Part shown: piece by piece, positions 41,501-54,490 of the stretch
Position numbering within the stretch: position 1 is the stretch's first letter
Layout: the number at the start of each line of letters is the position of its first letter
NCBI GenBank assembly: GCA_037074765.1
Contig: JBAMDO010000170.1
Location: forward strand, 57,410-121,409
Length of the DNA stretch: 64,000 nucleotides
Direction of reading: 5' to 3'
DNA from: Mansonella perstans
Lineage: Eukaryota; Nematoda; Chromadorea; Rhabditida; Onchocercidae
Notes under the pieces: generated by a model
What the model was told of the DNA's origin: nothing
Databases searched by the model: none
The model's input: the letters and a program-made list of their open reading frames with translations, nothing else
Program-made: the position numbers and the translations under genes

Positions 41501-43226
41501 ACAATTTTTGACGAATGAAAGGTCACCAATAACTGAAAGGAATCAGAATGCAAAACAAAACAAAGTGAAAGCAAATTTCCTTTGGAGAAACGATAAAATA
41601 ATTTCACTGTTTGCTCAGTTTTTTACATAACCTACTTAGTACCACTACTACTATTACTACTATTACTACCATTAACAACCCTGTGCAGTAAATTAGATGT
41701 AAAGAAAAGGTCAGTTTGGGAATTACACGCATGTCAAGAAAACGTTTTACTTTGAATGGACCCGGAATCATCGCCGTTCAAACAGCCCACTGAAGTGATC
41801 ATGTTTAATGAAGTTAGCAAATGACAACACCGGACAATTCAGGAAGTTTTTTTTTTTTCTTTTTAAAATTAGGACTGAATTGTACAGATACTTAAAACTT
41901 TCAACAATTAGTTCATACGAAAACCGGTTTGGGAACTTGGTTTTTTTAAATGAAATTGTAACTTGCAAAATAAACAGCGGGAATGGAAAAGAAAATTATA
42001 AAAACGGATAATGGGAAACGTACCAGTTTTTAATGATACTTAACATGGTATTTAATGAAGGAACTAAGTTGGCAAGCAGCGTGATATTCATAACTGGAGA
42101 AAATGACAACAGCTGGAACACGACCTTACTACTTTTCCTGTCCTTTTCCTATTCTGTATCATTTTCAATCTTTTTAAAATTCCAAAAGAAACGAGATGTC
42201 CAAAAGTAGTTCAATTAAAATTATTCATCGCTAAAATTTGCCAAGTTTTTTTAGCCTGTGGGAAAATTCAAAACCAAAATTCAGTAATTAATAAATGCCA
42301 AAATTCTTTTGTCGCAAACTGCATTATTTGAATTTGTTGACAATGTAAAGTCAAATGTTCAATTCCACGAAGGAAAACTGTCGTAAAGCACTTTGTTAAA
42401 TGAAACGAACGCTATGCAAATCAAAAGTTGCATATAGTCCTGTCAAGAATAAAAATCAGTTGAGATCAACTGCAAGCGGGAACTGGAAATGTGCAAGCAA
42501 ACCTTAGTTGGCTATATCTTCACTTTGCTCTCACAGAAGATATGCATATATGCTTAATTCTAAACGTCATAATAATAATCATGATAACAACCACCAGCGG
42601 CAGTTATAATAATAACGGTGATGTTCACTACTATGAACTGGCAGTGATGCTAGAAAGTTAAACTTACCGTAGCTGTAACGTAATAATCAAAGCATTCGAA
42701 GCAGACTGCTTCGAATTTCTAAATCTATTTCTATTCAATCATGCCACCTACGCTCCTTGTAAAATTAATCTGTGTTGCAAATATAAACGCAAAGGGATCA
42801 TTAAGTTACTTTTACTTATTCAGAAATAAACAAAAACATAAAAATTAGTGACTGGTAGTAATGAAACTACATAAAAAAGAGAAGTTGAAGAACTTGTAGT
42901 ATTGTTATGTTACAAAGTTTAGAATATGTTAGAAACGGAGATCAGAATATGATTTCGACATTGGCAATTTTCGCCACAAACGACGAGCAAAAAAACCACT
43001 TCTGTTCCATCCTTCATCTGGAAAAGAAAGTTGAATAAATGGCAAATTTCAGCTTCAAAGACATAAAATCATTAATTTTTTAATCAAGAAAAAATTCGCG
43101 ACAAATCAAAGCTAATTTAAAAACGAAATATGTTGTGTTAATTCGAGTTAATTCAGTTTTATGCCAATTCTAATTTATTTAATGCCAATTTGAATTAATT
43201 CAATGGTTTTGATTGAAACTAACCAC
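38550..43226. other. Gene-free stretch apart from a GC-richer island
   Basis: No supported exons. A short imperfect tandem repeat (GCAGTCCA-TTTCCTCTTGTCC twice) lies at about 39789-39840. The island at 40900-41290 is listed separately. Confidence 0.4.
40900..41290. other. Compositionally distinct island, possible relic of a mobile element
   Basis: About 390 bp with clearly higher G+C than anything nearby and long open frames on both strands (minus 40993-41256, plus 40946-41146). The minus frame reads LPNSLLQRFICYDLASLDG and LGDPSLRWMTLLSTLHLSG; the plus frame is Arg/Cys/Pro-rich. I recognise no domain. Old transposon remnant or captured foreign DNA are both possible. Confidence 0.4.
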
Positions 43227-44047
43227 GGCAATCAAATACATCTGAACCGGAAAGCAAAAAACACAATCCACTAACGGTTCTCTGAATTATAAACTGAACT
43301 AGTCGCTGAGACACATAACCCATCCATCATCCACAATAAGCAAAACGAAGGAGGAAAAGAAAAGCTAAGTGGAAAATAATAAATTGTAAATCACAAGCAG
43401 AAAGTGAAAAAAATCAGTAGCAATTCTCTCATAATGGTGACAAATAATGTAACCCTCAAATAAAGGTTCCAGAATACAGAGATGAATAGGTTTGCAGGAA
43501 GCGGCTCTTCACTAATCCCCGCCGGACCTGACTTCATATTCGAAGTTTGAGAATCAATAAAATCCGCTGAAAGAAACAGCTTATAAAGAAATATTTCAAG
43601 CAAACGTGTCGTAAATGGAAATACAATTATACTGCTGAAATAAAATTGGCAAACTTACAAAAGGATCAAAAATTTGCGCTGGTGAACTTGGCACTGCATT
43701 TGATCGAATTTGCGCAAATTGCTCAGCAACATCTAACGCCAAACGGTCATATTCAAACATTTTGGTTCACTCCCTGAGAATTTATTTTCAAAATTGATAA
43801 ATGATATAAACCAAACAAATTTTTTATGGACACGTATCTACGTTTACAAACGCATGAAACTACACAAAACGCTCTCATTATAACTGGCATACTTCATCTT
43901 CCATCGAGGAGTTCGTAGAACTAAAAAATGAACCTCGCACATCTTCGAAAGCATGTCGCACAGGAAAATCGTTATACTACCAAAACGCTTGATTTCTGAA
44001 ACTTACAAAATCTGGCACGTGGAACGTGTACAGTGGCACGTTAAAAA
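43227..44047 (-). pseudogene. Duplicated 5' fragment of the ZCCHC24-like gene
   Basis: Near-identical copy of 29159-29979: start codon, exon 1, exon 2, the beginning of exon 3 (about 40 nt), introns and about 270 bp of upstream DNA. The coding part stops where the copy ends, so the zinc knuckle and 3CxxC finger are missing. It could still be transcribed because the presumed promoter side and acceptor are included. Right after its promoter-side end (44048) lies copy 2 of the dispersed repeat, suggesting that element marks the breakpoint. Confidence 0.9.
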
Positions 44048-44074
44048 ACATTACATATATACATACATACATGT

Positions 44075-44595
44075 GCAAATTTTTCCTTATCCGATGCAGT
44101 TATAAAATAATTCTAAGGCAAAAAATTAATCCATTTTCAGAATACGACGGCTAACGGACGAAGTGACTTGGGTTGGTTTTGGTTGGTTGGTTTTGGTTTT
44201 GTTGGTTTTTTCTCTTATTTATCATTAAGAAAAGATTATTCTCATGAAAAAAGAGAGGCATATACCGTAATTGCATACTGGGCAATTTTAGCTTCGACAT
44301 ACTGCGCAAAAATATGCAGAAGAAAAATACTGAACGAATCTCAGAAGGAGAAATCAAGAGCGAAAACAAAAGGAGTTCAAACAAAAGAAGTCAAAACAGG
44401 AGAAATTCAAGTTAAAAACGAAGAGATGATGCTAGAAGCACGAAAGCAGCCAACTTTTTTCTTGGTAATAGATTTTAAAGTTCATTTAATTTTTGTTAAT
44501 CGATAAAATTCTAAAGAAAGAAAATTTTTGCTTCCTGAATTATTAAAATATTAGTTTACTTAATTAATTCAATTACACGAATTTTATTTTCCTTA
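44075..44595 (+). repeat. Dispersed repeat, copy 2
   Basis: Matches 20955-21757. Here the shared open segment continues for 112 codons (44168-44506) as a Lys/Glu-rich run after EAYTVIAYWAILAS. A TTGGTTGGTTTT-type GT-rich tract is inserted near 44170-44210. Confidence 0.7.
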
Positions 44596-44779
44596 TGTTC
44601 TTCATTATAATGTATTATTTTCAGCTATGCTACACAAAATCATTCAGCTCCATCAAATTCCTGAAAATAATTTTTGAATACGTGCATCTCAGAGGTTTTA
44701 ATGATTTAGATTTGCTCAGTCTTTTGGGATTACCACAATACCACCATAATTATATTGCATGCGAACACATCGCCTTATA

Positions 44780-47395
44780 AGATGGAAGTGAAGATACAAG
44801 GAAGTGTTTCGAATGTCGAAAAAGCTAAAATAGAAATCAAGCATTTCTTACAAGAATGGTAATCAATTTTTAACTTATTGTGCTTTTTATTACTTCGACT
44901 ATATATCTTTTATGTTCCTGCAACAGAACAGTATTATAGAAGTTAAAATTGAAATACTGGTCTCTGGAAATGACTGTTCGTGTGGGATTTCGTTTAAATG
45001 ATTATCAACTATTACAGTTCTCCAAATTGTTGTATTTGATAAATTATTCCTCGTTGATTTTGATTTTATAGGTTGGATGCAGACATCAATCAGATTTTGA
45101 TTCTTCAACCACCGACTTATCAATCGGAATACTGAAAGCTCTTTTTGCTTAAAATAATTATGAACTTTATTTGCTGGAAAAACAGTTGGGTTGTGGCCTA
45201 CATTTAGATGCTAACATTACTAGACGTGAACTACAATTCATTGATAAAGAAGCCCAATTTCAAGAGCTTTTAGTTAGTTTGAAAAATTCATATCCTCACA
45301 AAAGAAACTTTTTATACAGTGAGCAGAATTGTTTGAAACTAGAAGTTTAAAATTATATGTATTCGCTTTCGTGAAATACCATAATTTGAGAGTAAATTAT
45401 TTTTGATTTTGCATTTTTGAGCTCTTCCACGAAAATCCAATTTGCTTATTGGTATCATTCAACCTCCTGTTCTAGCTCATCATGTGAAAATGTTGTAAAA
45501 ATCTGTCTATTATAATATAAAATGTTGATTACGCTGAATTCTTTTTATTTTATGTAGTTTCGCATGCCAGTAATTGGCCTATTGTCTTTATGTCATTTCA
45601 GAAGATGTTGTGTTCCATTTCCGACAGCAATCAGTCGAGAAATTCATCGGAAACTACTTTCAATGGAATCGACGTATCAGAATGTGTTGTTTGCCTTTGT
45701 GCTGCAGATTTGGAAAATTATTGTCTGGAGACGTGTGGGCATTATGCTTGCAAATCATGTTTAAACATTCAGGTAAACTATTTTTGGAATATTTTGAAGT
45801 TAATTCTTCGTAATACATTCCATGTTTTCTCGGTCTTAATGGTGAAAAATAACATTAGAGCATTGTTATTTAGTATTTTGAATATTTCGTTGTGTTGTCG
45901 CAATTTCTTGCTTATAATAACGATTATTGTTACTTTCATCAAGCGTGATAATTATTGTTATTAGGAGTAGTATTTTGAATCTTTGTTTGTTATCATTGCA
46001 TAGGTTTCCTGTTGAAGATTGCTGCATCTCGTTTACTGAGGTTTTATATGCTCAAGTATTTCAGTTGAAAACATCAATTGAAACGCGTAACTTTCCGGTT
46101 GTTTGTGTGAGAAACCATTCACATGGTTAGAAGTTCACAATAAGGATGAAGACCCTCAGAAGTTGCAGTCATTATCAGACGCTTCTCTGTTTGTTTCATT
46201 GAACGTCATGGAGATCTCTATAAGCACTGCCTGACTCCTGATTATCGATGATTGCACCATGTTAGCTATTAACATATTTTTTGTGATAAAGTGTTACGCC
46301 GTTACAAACTTTTTAAATTATTTTAACACTTATCCCCACTAATTTTTGATACAAATATATAAGGTCACAATCGATGCTCGTTTGAATCCGTGTAGATCCG
46401 TGTAGTGTGCTCGTATACAATGCACTAAATGCGGAAATGAGAAACACGAGTCAATGTCATGTGAGAAATACGCAAGATTAAGGGTTAATGCAGATGAATC
46501 AGGAGGAAATGAATACGGTAAGTTTCATTTTCCTTTGTTCGCTCTGATTTTGTAGGTTTCATGGATAAACTTTTATAACGCAGTGCTCAGAACGATTCCT
46601 GTAGCTATCTATGATATATCAATTCAAAGAGGATCGGAAAAGACGACGACTATGTCCAAATATAAATTGCCAAACCGTTACTGAAAAGTTGGGGGATGCA
46701 GTCACATGAAGTGTTCACGTTGCAAACAACACTTTTTCTGAATTTGCATGTTTTCTGTGAGTTGCCATATGCGTATATGCGTTTATTGTTCGAAAATACA
46801 TTTGTTCTTTATTTGGTTCTCTCTATATATTCCAGATGTTATAGGCTGAAGAAGATAGCGAGATTTATACTCATATAGATATGGAGCACGTTGGATCAGG
46901 AGCTGATGTGCATGAACTGATGGCAGAAATGGAAAATTATCCGTTTAATCATGAATTTATTGAGAGACAACATCCGAAGCAATTGGTAAGTTCTTCAAGA
47001 ATTAATTCTGTTTAGTGTTATTTTTTGAGGGGATTCATCTTGACCAAAATGTATCTTTATGTCTGTTATTTCCAAATATTCGTTAGATAACTTTGACGCA
47101 AATAATTAATGACTGGTTGCATCCGCCCAACGAATTAGGAGCCCAATGATTCTTATTCTTTCAGTTGGATCGACAATTCAATGCGGGCGAGGAATTTTGG
47201 GTAATGCCTGATGAAAATGCTGATGATGGGGCGCAAGTATGGATGGTGGATGATAACGAAATTCAGAACTTTTTTGAATTTGAGCAAGGATTGAATGGAT
47301 TTATTACTGAAGAAATGCATGAGCCAGATGTTGGCTTCGAAGTTCATAAGGATTTTGAAGCGAAGGTGGATGGAGATGCAGACATTGTGTGAATT
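44780..47395 (+). pseudogene. RING-between-RING (RBR) E3 ligase pseudogene
   Basis: Pieces in order: MEVKIQGSVSNVEKAKIEI (44782); a Leu-rich segment with LLEKQLGCGLHLDANITRR (about 45150-45330) that needs a frame change; RING1 SECVVCLCAADLENYCLE, then CGHYACKSC, in a good exon 45602-45771; an FPVEDCC piece (46006); IBR-like CARIQCTKCGNEKHESMSC (about 46410-46470); RING2 GCSHMKCSRCKQHFF (46690-46740); and an acidic C-terminus (46855-46984 joined to 47166-47392) ending DGDADIV. In RING2 the usual F-C-W is F-F-stop, the CPNxxC part is out of frame with GCSHMKC, and stops interrupt the IBR start. RBR ligases transfer ubiquitin through a RING2 cysteine; this copy cannot. The acidic tail is still open. 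Confidence 0.7.
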
Positions 47396-48163
47396 AGTTA
47401 AGAATACATTTCCTCCAAATATGATTTCATTTGTTAATACTCTTTGTTCTTTCAGCTTAATTTGTCAATATTTTTTTTTATCCATTTGTTATTTGTTACT
47501 TGAAAATTTCACAGTCGGTTGAATCTCACGAACTCATGCTGTTAAAAAAAAATGATTCAACAGTTCATGGTGTTAAAAAAAATGATTCAATCTCAGTGTT
47601 ATTACCAACTCGTGGTGTTAAAAAAAATAGTTCAATTTCAGTATTATGCCTCAACATGGCATCTTGAGCCGGAAATCCTTACTGCATATTTGTTACTCCT
47701 TATTTTCATTATTTTGAAATTGCATAAATGCATAATAATCTAGAATATTTGCATGATTCTCATAAATAATAAATTGAAATTCATCATGCATTATTGACCA
47801 TTCTTTAGTGAAGTGTGAATTTTATCTAACGATATTAGCTACCATTTACGAATATTTAATAATGTTATGTGCAAGATCTGTTGTGTCCAAAGTTTTCCAC
47901 GTTTGACATGAACTTTGATTGGCAGTAATAGAGTAGGTTAAATATAGTTTATAAAGCCAGCAAATGGTAAGTATCCGACATCTAAAATCAAGTGTTCTGG
48001 ATCAAAGATGGAAACGATTGTATTAATGGAAAACATCAATTGAAGTACTAAATTTCATTTTAAATGATAATGGAAATTTCCCGTTCTGTTGGTACTTACA
48101 AAAAACAGAGAAAGTAATTAGTGCACGATTTTTCTCATTCTTCGAAACAAATCTGATACTCAC
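47396..48163. other. Short gene-free stretch
   Basis: Contains three short direct repeats of a GTTAAAAAAAATGATTCAA-like unit at about 47540-47640. A possible end exon of the next minus-strand gene (around 48050-48080, ending in TGA) is weak. Confidence 0.4.
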
Positions 48164-50613
48164 CTAGATCCTGACCCGAATATACTCGCCAAATCGGGAG
48201 CTGTTTTAGTAACGACTTTTGTTGGACGATCACAAGTTGTCGCAATAGTGACTGCACCTCTAGTTCTGTAACAAAGTTCTGTTTAATTTTTTTAGTTTGA
48301 TACCCCTTAATATGATGTGCTGGTTATTAATCTTCGTAAAAACTGCTTTATATAATGCCCCTGAAGTTTATCATATTTGGTGTCAGTGTGATAACAAAAT
48401 CGAGAAAGTTATCATGATACGGCGGAAAATGATAAAAACAACATACTGATGACATAGAAAAGACAATGAATTGAAGAGTGTATTTATTTAGAAATATGAA
48501 GATTTGCTCACTCTGGTGGGTCTTCTGACATTTTATTTTTTCTTGATATTGCTGCTTGCTCTCGCTGAAATTTATTTAAATATATTCATAAGTGCATTTC
48601 ACCGCTTATAATGAAGTGTTACAAAATGAAAAAAAAAGAAGCTTCTTATAATTTCAACAAAACAAAAGGAAACCTGTTGAAGTTCAGCATCACTTAATTC
48701 GTCCATAAATGATACAGCTGGTTTTTTTGTAGGAAAGAAGTCATCCATACTTTTTTTGAACTTTTTCTCCTGATGATATGTATTAGGTTGCATTATAAAA
48801 TGCAACAAAATTTGATGCAACAGTCTTTTGACTCTTTTTATCAAAAAATTATATATGAATAAATTCTTTACCAATGATTCTAAAAATTTAATAATAAATG
48901 CTAGCATAGATGTTTTCCACGAATTTCTAGATATTGAAGCAAAGGAAAGAAATAAACCTTTTGAGGTTCACCAAACAAATCATCAATATTCGAAAGGCCT
49001 TTTCTTGGTACAGCATCTTTTTTTTTTCCAAAAAATTCCTCATCCATATTATCAGTGTCCTGAAAAATAATTATTGAAAAATTTAAAACGAAAATAATCC
49101 ATATGATTTAAATCTATTAATGTCTGAATACTTTAGGACTTAGCACTCAGTATGGATTCATTATGCATTTATGTTCTGAGCATATAATGTCGGAAAATCC
49201 GAATTCGGGAAAGTGATCTGCTCTTCTTATAACATTTTTGTGACATTTTTTGCTTATGTAAATAACATTCGTTGTGACATTTTTGCTTGTGTAAATCACA
49301 TCCTGTTACTGTATCACATCAAAGATACCGCCATTGTAACTTATCCACAGTGAACCATAATTAATCTAACTCCTTTATCATTGTGACCTTACGACCTTTG
49401 TCTTAAGCCATTAATCCCGCCTCCTCTACAACTATATATAGACTCTCGATCCTCAAACTGCACATTTTTGGTACGTTCGTACATTCGTATACTCACGGCT
49501 TCGTACATTCATTCATTAATTCTTTGCTTCATTTACTTAATCACTTATATCCTTATCTAATTTTTCCAATAAAAGTTCAATTACCCAAGTTTGAGATTCG
49601 ACTGGGCCACGAGACAAAAAACTTTCCCGACATATAATACTCTCAGAAAGCTGAGAAATTCTGGTAATACGTTAAAGCAAATAAAATACTTGTTTGATAA
49701 AGGATTCATCATATCATACAAAAAAAAAAAAAAAAAAAGAAATAAAATGAATGTTTTTTTTTCGTATCTTAAGTGATGAGTGAGTTATCCAATTTTTTTA
49801 TCGCATGAAGCTTAACTTATTATATTGTCGTGGTACATCCAGTTGGCTAATATTTGTATAGGGTTTCCCTTTCCTAACATCAGTCCTGATAAACTTCGGC
49901 GTTCGATTACTATTGGTATTATTGTTTGTTCACGACAAAAATTGGTGGCCGAGGTTTCATCCATTGCTTTCACTTCATGGAGAAAATCTTCCATTCTTTT
50001 GCTGGTTTGTTGCTTGTGGCCGTCGTACCTCATCTTGAGCATCAAAAGTCGTGAACAAAAAATAATACCAATAGAAATGGTGATGATGGTGTTACCTGAC
50101 TGAAGCATGATACTTGCTAAAGGTTTATTGATGACAGCAATAGTATTATTAGTGAATATAAAAAATACAAAATCCAGTTATAGTTCCGTCTCTAAGAAGG
50201 GGGATTTTCGGGAGTTGAACTGATGAATTGGAAATGGAGTTGGAGATGAAATTTGAGCTGAGGATCAGGAAACTGTATCGAACACGGAAGCTTATCAAGG
50301 ACTGATGTTAGGAAAGTGAAACCCTTTATAAATATTAGCCAGTCGGATGTACCACGACAATATAATACGTTAAGCTTCATGCGATGAAAAAATTGGATAA
50401 CTCACTCACTACTTCAGCTATGGAAAAACATTCATTTTATTTTTATTTTTTGTATGACATGATGAATCCTTTATCAAACAAGTGCTTTGTTTACTTTAAC
50501 ATATTACAAAATTTCTCGGTTATCTCGATAAAAGCTTTTTCCTTTTTTGTTTGCAAATAGTACAAACTTACTTTAAGTAAATCTGCAGCATTATCAGAAT
50601 CGCTATCAATCAT
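48164..50613 (-). CDS. Unrecognised acidic protein with repeated phenylalanine-glycine motifs, 3' end unresolved
   Basis: Five minus-strand exons keep one frame: 50572-50613, 48958-49059, 48674-48769, 48512-48564 and 48164-48265, at least 132 residues. It starts MIDSDSDNAADLLK. It then shows spaced motifs DEEFFG (20-25), NIDDLFG (38-44), MDDFFP (56-61), FMDELSDAELQQREQAA and LASIFG (123-128), with basic stretches between. There is no signal peptide or membrane helix, and it is probably disordered. Acidic D-D-x-F/L-G repeats at an N-terminus occur in the cilium protein FBF1/DYF-19, but that is a weak resemblance and I do not assign it. The last exon ends with a GTGAGT donor and the continuation was not found; a terminal exon near 48080 is possible. 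Intron 1 (about 1.5 kb) contains a nested inverted repeat. Confidence 0.6.
49651..49903 (+). repeat. Left arm of a foldback repeat inside an intron
   Basis: The reverse complement recurs at 50281-50520, moderately diverged. The arm contains a poly-A run (about 49721-49738) that is shorter in the partner. Confidence 0.85.
50281..50520 (-). repeat. Right arm of the intronic foldback repeat
   Basis: Partner of 49651-49903. Between the arms, a second near-perfect 27 bp inverted pair (49910-49936 and 50048-50074) makes the element nested. Part of its interior (50117-50185) resembles 17796-17865, so the family is dispersed. Confidence 0.85.
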
Positions 50614-50754
50614 CTCAACAAATCATATTACATTTTCTTAAAGATAAAATTTACTGTCCCATTAAGCCTGAAAACCTCGGTAAAATAAGTATACTGTTTA
50701 AAATTAAATTGGGTAAGGGAATTAGGAAAGTTTATGAATAGAAACCATGAAATA

Positions 50755-51840
50755 AAAAAGCCATGTGTAATAAACATCATCCGTGGAACATTCGATCACT
50801 ACGGACATTATACTACAATTATTTTCATCAGCTGTCGTCAACAGCAGAATTCGAGCGATATCTCTATAGCAACCATAATTTTTGGCTCATTTCTTAAAGC
50901 TAAATATGCGATCTTTCATCGTGCTGTTGATTCACTATGATTTCCTGAGTTTGAGCTCCTTTTTTCAACAATATTTCCAAACATGAAGTAGAAATGTGCA
51001 ATCATCCGATCAGCTGAGAATAAAAAAATTTACGAATTTCTTAAGCGAATTCAAATAATGCATTTAAGAATTTTCGATTACCAAAAAAAAACAGAACTTG
51101 CTGAATTGCTCATTTTCTGAAATGTATTGAATTTTCCAAGAAAACAATGGACAGCGGGTGTAATAGTTAAATTGAATAGAAGTATAGGATATCGTGTTAA
51201 AATTGAAAATATTCTGCCGTGCAGTATTTTGGTGATGTCCACGCATCTTCTTCAACTGTATTACATGTGTTCTACCGAAAGTAACAACATTTCTGGAATT
51301 GTTCAGTTAAATTCATCGAATTTTTCTCTGAGAGATAACGGAAATTTTATAAAACAGATCAAACTGAAATGCTTTAAAAAATTGTTAATCAGAAGGAAAG
51401 TCATTATGAGCAATGGGCGGTTGTTTACTTCTCGTTTGATGATGATGATGATGATGAATTTAACTGAACAATTCATCACAAAACTTTACGGTGCTGATAA
51501 GACGGTTCAAGTACCTGTCAGGATCACAAAAAAACCACTGAGATGGTTGGATTTGTTTGGAATGCGCAGTACTCGAACCTGCCGTATATAGTAAGTATGC
51601 AGCCAAAGGTTTATGTCCGCCTCAGCTCACGAAGTTTGTTGTTTCTTCCCGCTATTGTTGTTATCATGATTGCAAATTTTTTCATGAAAATTTCATATAA
51701 TTTGAACATATAAGGGAAGAGATAAGACAAATTCAAACTATTCCCACAGTGCCAATTCAACAAAAAATTTTTGGAAAACTCTCTTATTTCTTTTATCATG
51801 AAAATGAATGTGAGAGAACTGAATCAAAAGAATTATTTGT
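50755..51840 (+). other. Possible coding relics, no gene model
   Basis: Three stretches look exon-like. One at 50762 reads MCNKHHPWNIRSLRTLYYNY and is open to about 50900. The frame 51127-51591 (154 codons, including a six-ATG tract at about 51439) ends ...FGMRSTRTCRI. A piece at about 51717-51840 reads EEIRQIQTIPTVPIQQKIFG before a GTAAAAT. Joining the last two at the GTAAGT donor (51591) creates a stop, so either these are unrelated or the gene is broken. No family recognised. Confidence 0.25.
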
Positions 51841-51849
51841 GGTAAAATA

Positions 51850-54490
51850 AAATGGTTTATAGGAATCATAAATTCAGACTATCTCTACTCTATCATTCTG
51901 ACCCAAATTTCAAGTTGGAGTTTTTTAATGATCCTATAATTGGTAATCATTTTGGGAATAATGCTGTAATTTGTAAATTTATGAGAAGTTAAAGGATTTT
52001 AAAGACATTCGAAAGTAAACTGAAGAAAATATATCACGGAAAATATCCCTGGTTGATGAAGAAAAAGAAAAAGGAAAAGAAAGAGGAACAGTTGAAAAAA
52101 AGATCCATGATGAAGAGAGTATTTTTGCTAAAACAATCGGTTTATGACCTTCCGTTGCAAAGTGTTTGATTTCGATTTTTTTTGAGTTGATCGAACTTTT
52201 AACATTGGAATGCCCAATAAGCAGAAAAATTAAGGAAGTTAGAAGTTTGATATTTTGTCTGTCTGTCTACTTGATTTTCAATATTTTGCACTTTTCATGA
52301 GACCTGTGATCATTTATTAGATAATATTCGAAAATATATCAGATAATCGATTGAGTATTAATATCTGAAATGCATTTGCCTACTAAGTATGATTCTTACA
52401 AATATTTCTTCTCCAACTTCTTCTAAAGCTTATGATATATTAAAGTTAGGTTTAGCGAATTAAATCATTAATTAATAAACAAAATGACTAATTTGAAACA
52501 AAAGGCGCCACAATTGCGTTTCTGCTACAAAAAGTCGTTTCTTTCGTTTCCACTATTTGTTTGAAATATTCATAATATCTGTTTCTACGGTGTGCTTCCA
52601 AATTTTAGCAGCTTGTTCAGTTCATAGTTTTGACTTTTACTGATATAAGTTAATGTTGAATTGTTCTGAAACAAAAGTGGTTAAAAAAAATCCATCTTTC
52701 TAAAAAATTTTTTCACTGTAACTTAGCCAAACATCGAATGGTACCAGGATGGCTCACCAGTAATGACTGATGCTCGCTTATTTTGGCGCGTCAAGATCAT
52801 ACAATCGAAATACCTTCAAATTCGCTTTAATTAAAAATATTGGAAAGGTATTATGATGTACTATAAACTAAGTCCTTTTGGCCAGAATCACTTAAATTTC
52901 TCAAGCTTATATCATTTCGGTTACGGAAATGACAACATCTGCGATATTAAACTATATCAGATCAGTCCATTAAACGAGAGAGAATCCAGCTATTCAGGCA
53001 GGAGAACTTTGAATGGCATGATCGTCCGGTCGCGACAACTCTATCATTGCTTCATATATTTCTCTTATATCATTGAACTACGCTACAGTTTTTCGTTAGC
53101 AGGAGAAAGTAAGAGAAATAATCGCGATGCTGTAATGACGATTGTGAATATTGCTGAAATAAATCAACGCAAAAATTACGGTGCCACCAAGCAAAAAGTG
53201 AAGCATAGGCCGCTAAATCATTTGAAATTGCAGTAGCTGGTTGTGCTGTAATAAACTGTTGTATCACGCTCAAGAATTTATGCTCGACTTACGAGAAAGA
53301 GAAAACACAAAAAGAATTTATATTCAGCATAGACAGAGAAGTTTGAAAAACGAAAAGCGGTTACTTTTGTTTGATAATACCTATGCTTCTCATAAATATT
53401 CACAAAAATTGGACTTTGCTACTCTATAAGCTGCTTCTTTCCGCATCTTTCTTGTTTTTGCCGCTCATCCGAAATTCGTTCTTTAAATCATCCAATTGAA
53501 TTTCTGCATCATATTGTTGAGTTTTTTAAAATTTGTAAAAATCAAATTATAAAAATGAATAAATAAAAAAGAAGAGTAAAATATTCAGCCAGCATCGCTT
53601 CGATCACCAGGAGCTCTTGGAGAATTTTGGACGTATCTACTTCGTACTATTCTTCAATTTTGCTCTTTAAATACTTGGATATACCTTCGAAATCTTGACA
53701 AAATTCTCACTGATAAACTCCTTCTTTCCATCTAATCGAACAAATAAGCCTAGTTTTCTATGAAAGTAATTATTCAAAATTCTATTTACTTTACGGATTA
53801 GCATCTAAAGTTAGAAGTTAGCTTTGGCAACACTGTTCTGGCTGCACTGATCATTAATGGTGGACAAAGTGTGACAGACAAAGATTTTTCCCATACTTTC
53901 CTTCTGAATAAATATACAAACAGTTCAGTTTAATCATTTGATGGCAATCAGATCTGTAAATATGAAAAACCACTGTAAATTCCGCAAGAACTACATTTAA
54001 CACATACTCCTTTTGCGGAATCATTCATTCCCTTTGATTCTCCTGTTCTAATATCAGAATAACAACCTTGTTGTTTCGGAATATCTTAGCCGATGATTTG
54101 AATTCAAGATGTAAAGTTTAATAGCCAGATATTGGCATTTGTCCAATCTGCAAAATCGATCACCAAATAAACTTGAGGGAATGATTTAAATTTATATCTA
54201 AATTGCACGAATCAAATGCTCAGTAAGTAGCAATAAGTTGTAATGCAATTTGATGAAAGCCTGTCCTTCTGCGGCATTTTGACTTTTGCTAATAGCTCTA
54301 TATTAGTGACCTTTGGATTGCATTCTCTAATAAACTTTAACTATTTACTACGGATTGCTATGTGAGATTTCCTAAATTTCGTTGTTTATTATGATTACAA
54401 GAAACAGCCTTCAATACAGATGACCAATAAGAAAAGATTCAAAAAACTTATTAGTTCACACGCTTATCATTACATTTACGTGACACAAGA
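51850..54490. other. Mostly gene-free, one ambiguous open region
   Basis: At 52853-53273 both strands are open for 60-127 codons. The minus strand also offers a hydrophobic MLHFLLGGTVIFALIYFSN and a RPDDHAIQSSPA end with possible splice sites. I could not build a consistent model. The rest is AT-rich with nothing recognisable. Confidence 0.3.

Noticed and set aside
51439..51456. Methionine run in the 51127-51591 frame
   Set aside because: It is a GAT/ATG triplet microsatellite, not a protein motif.
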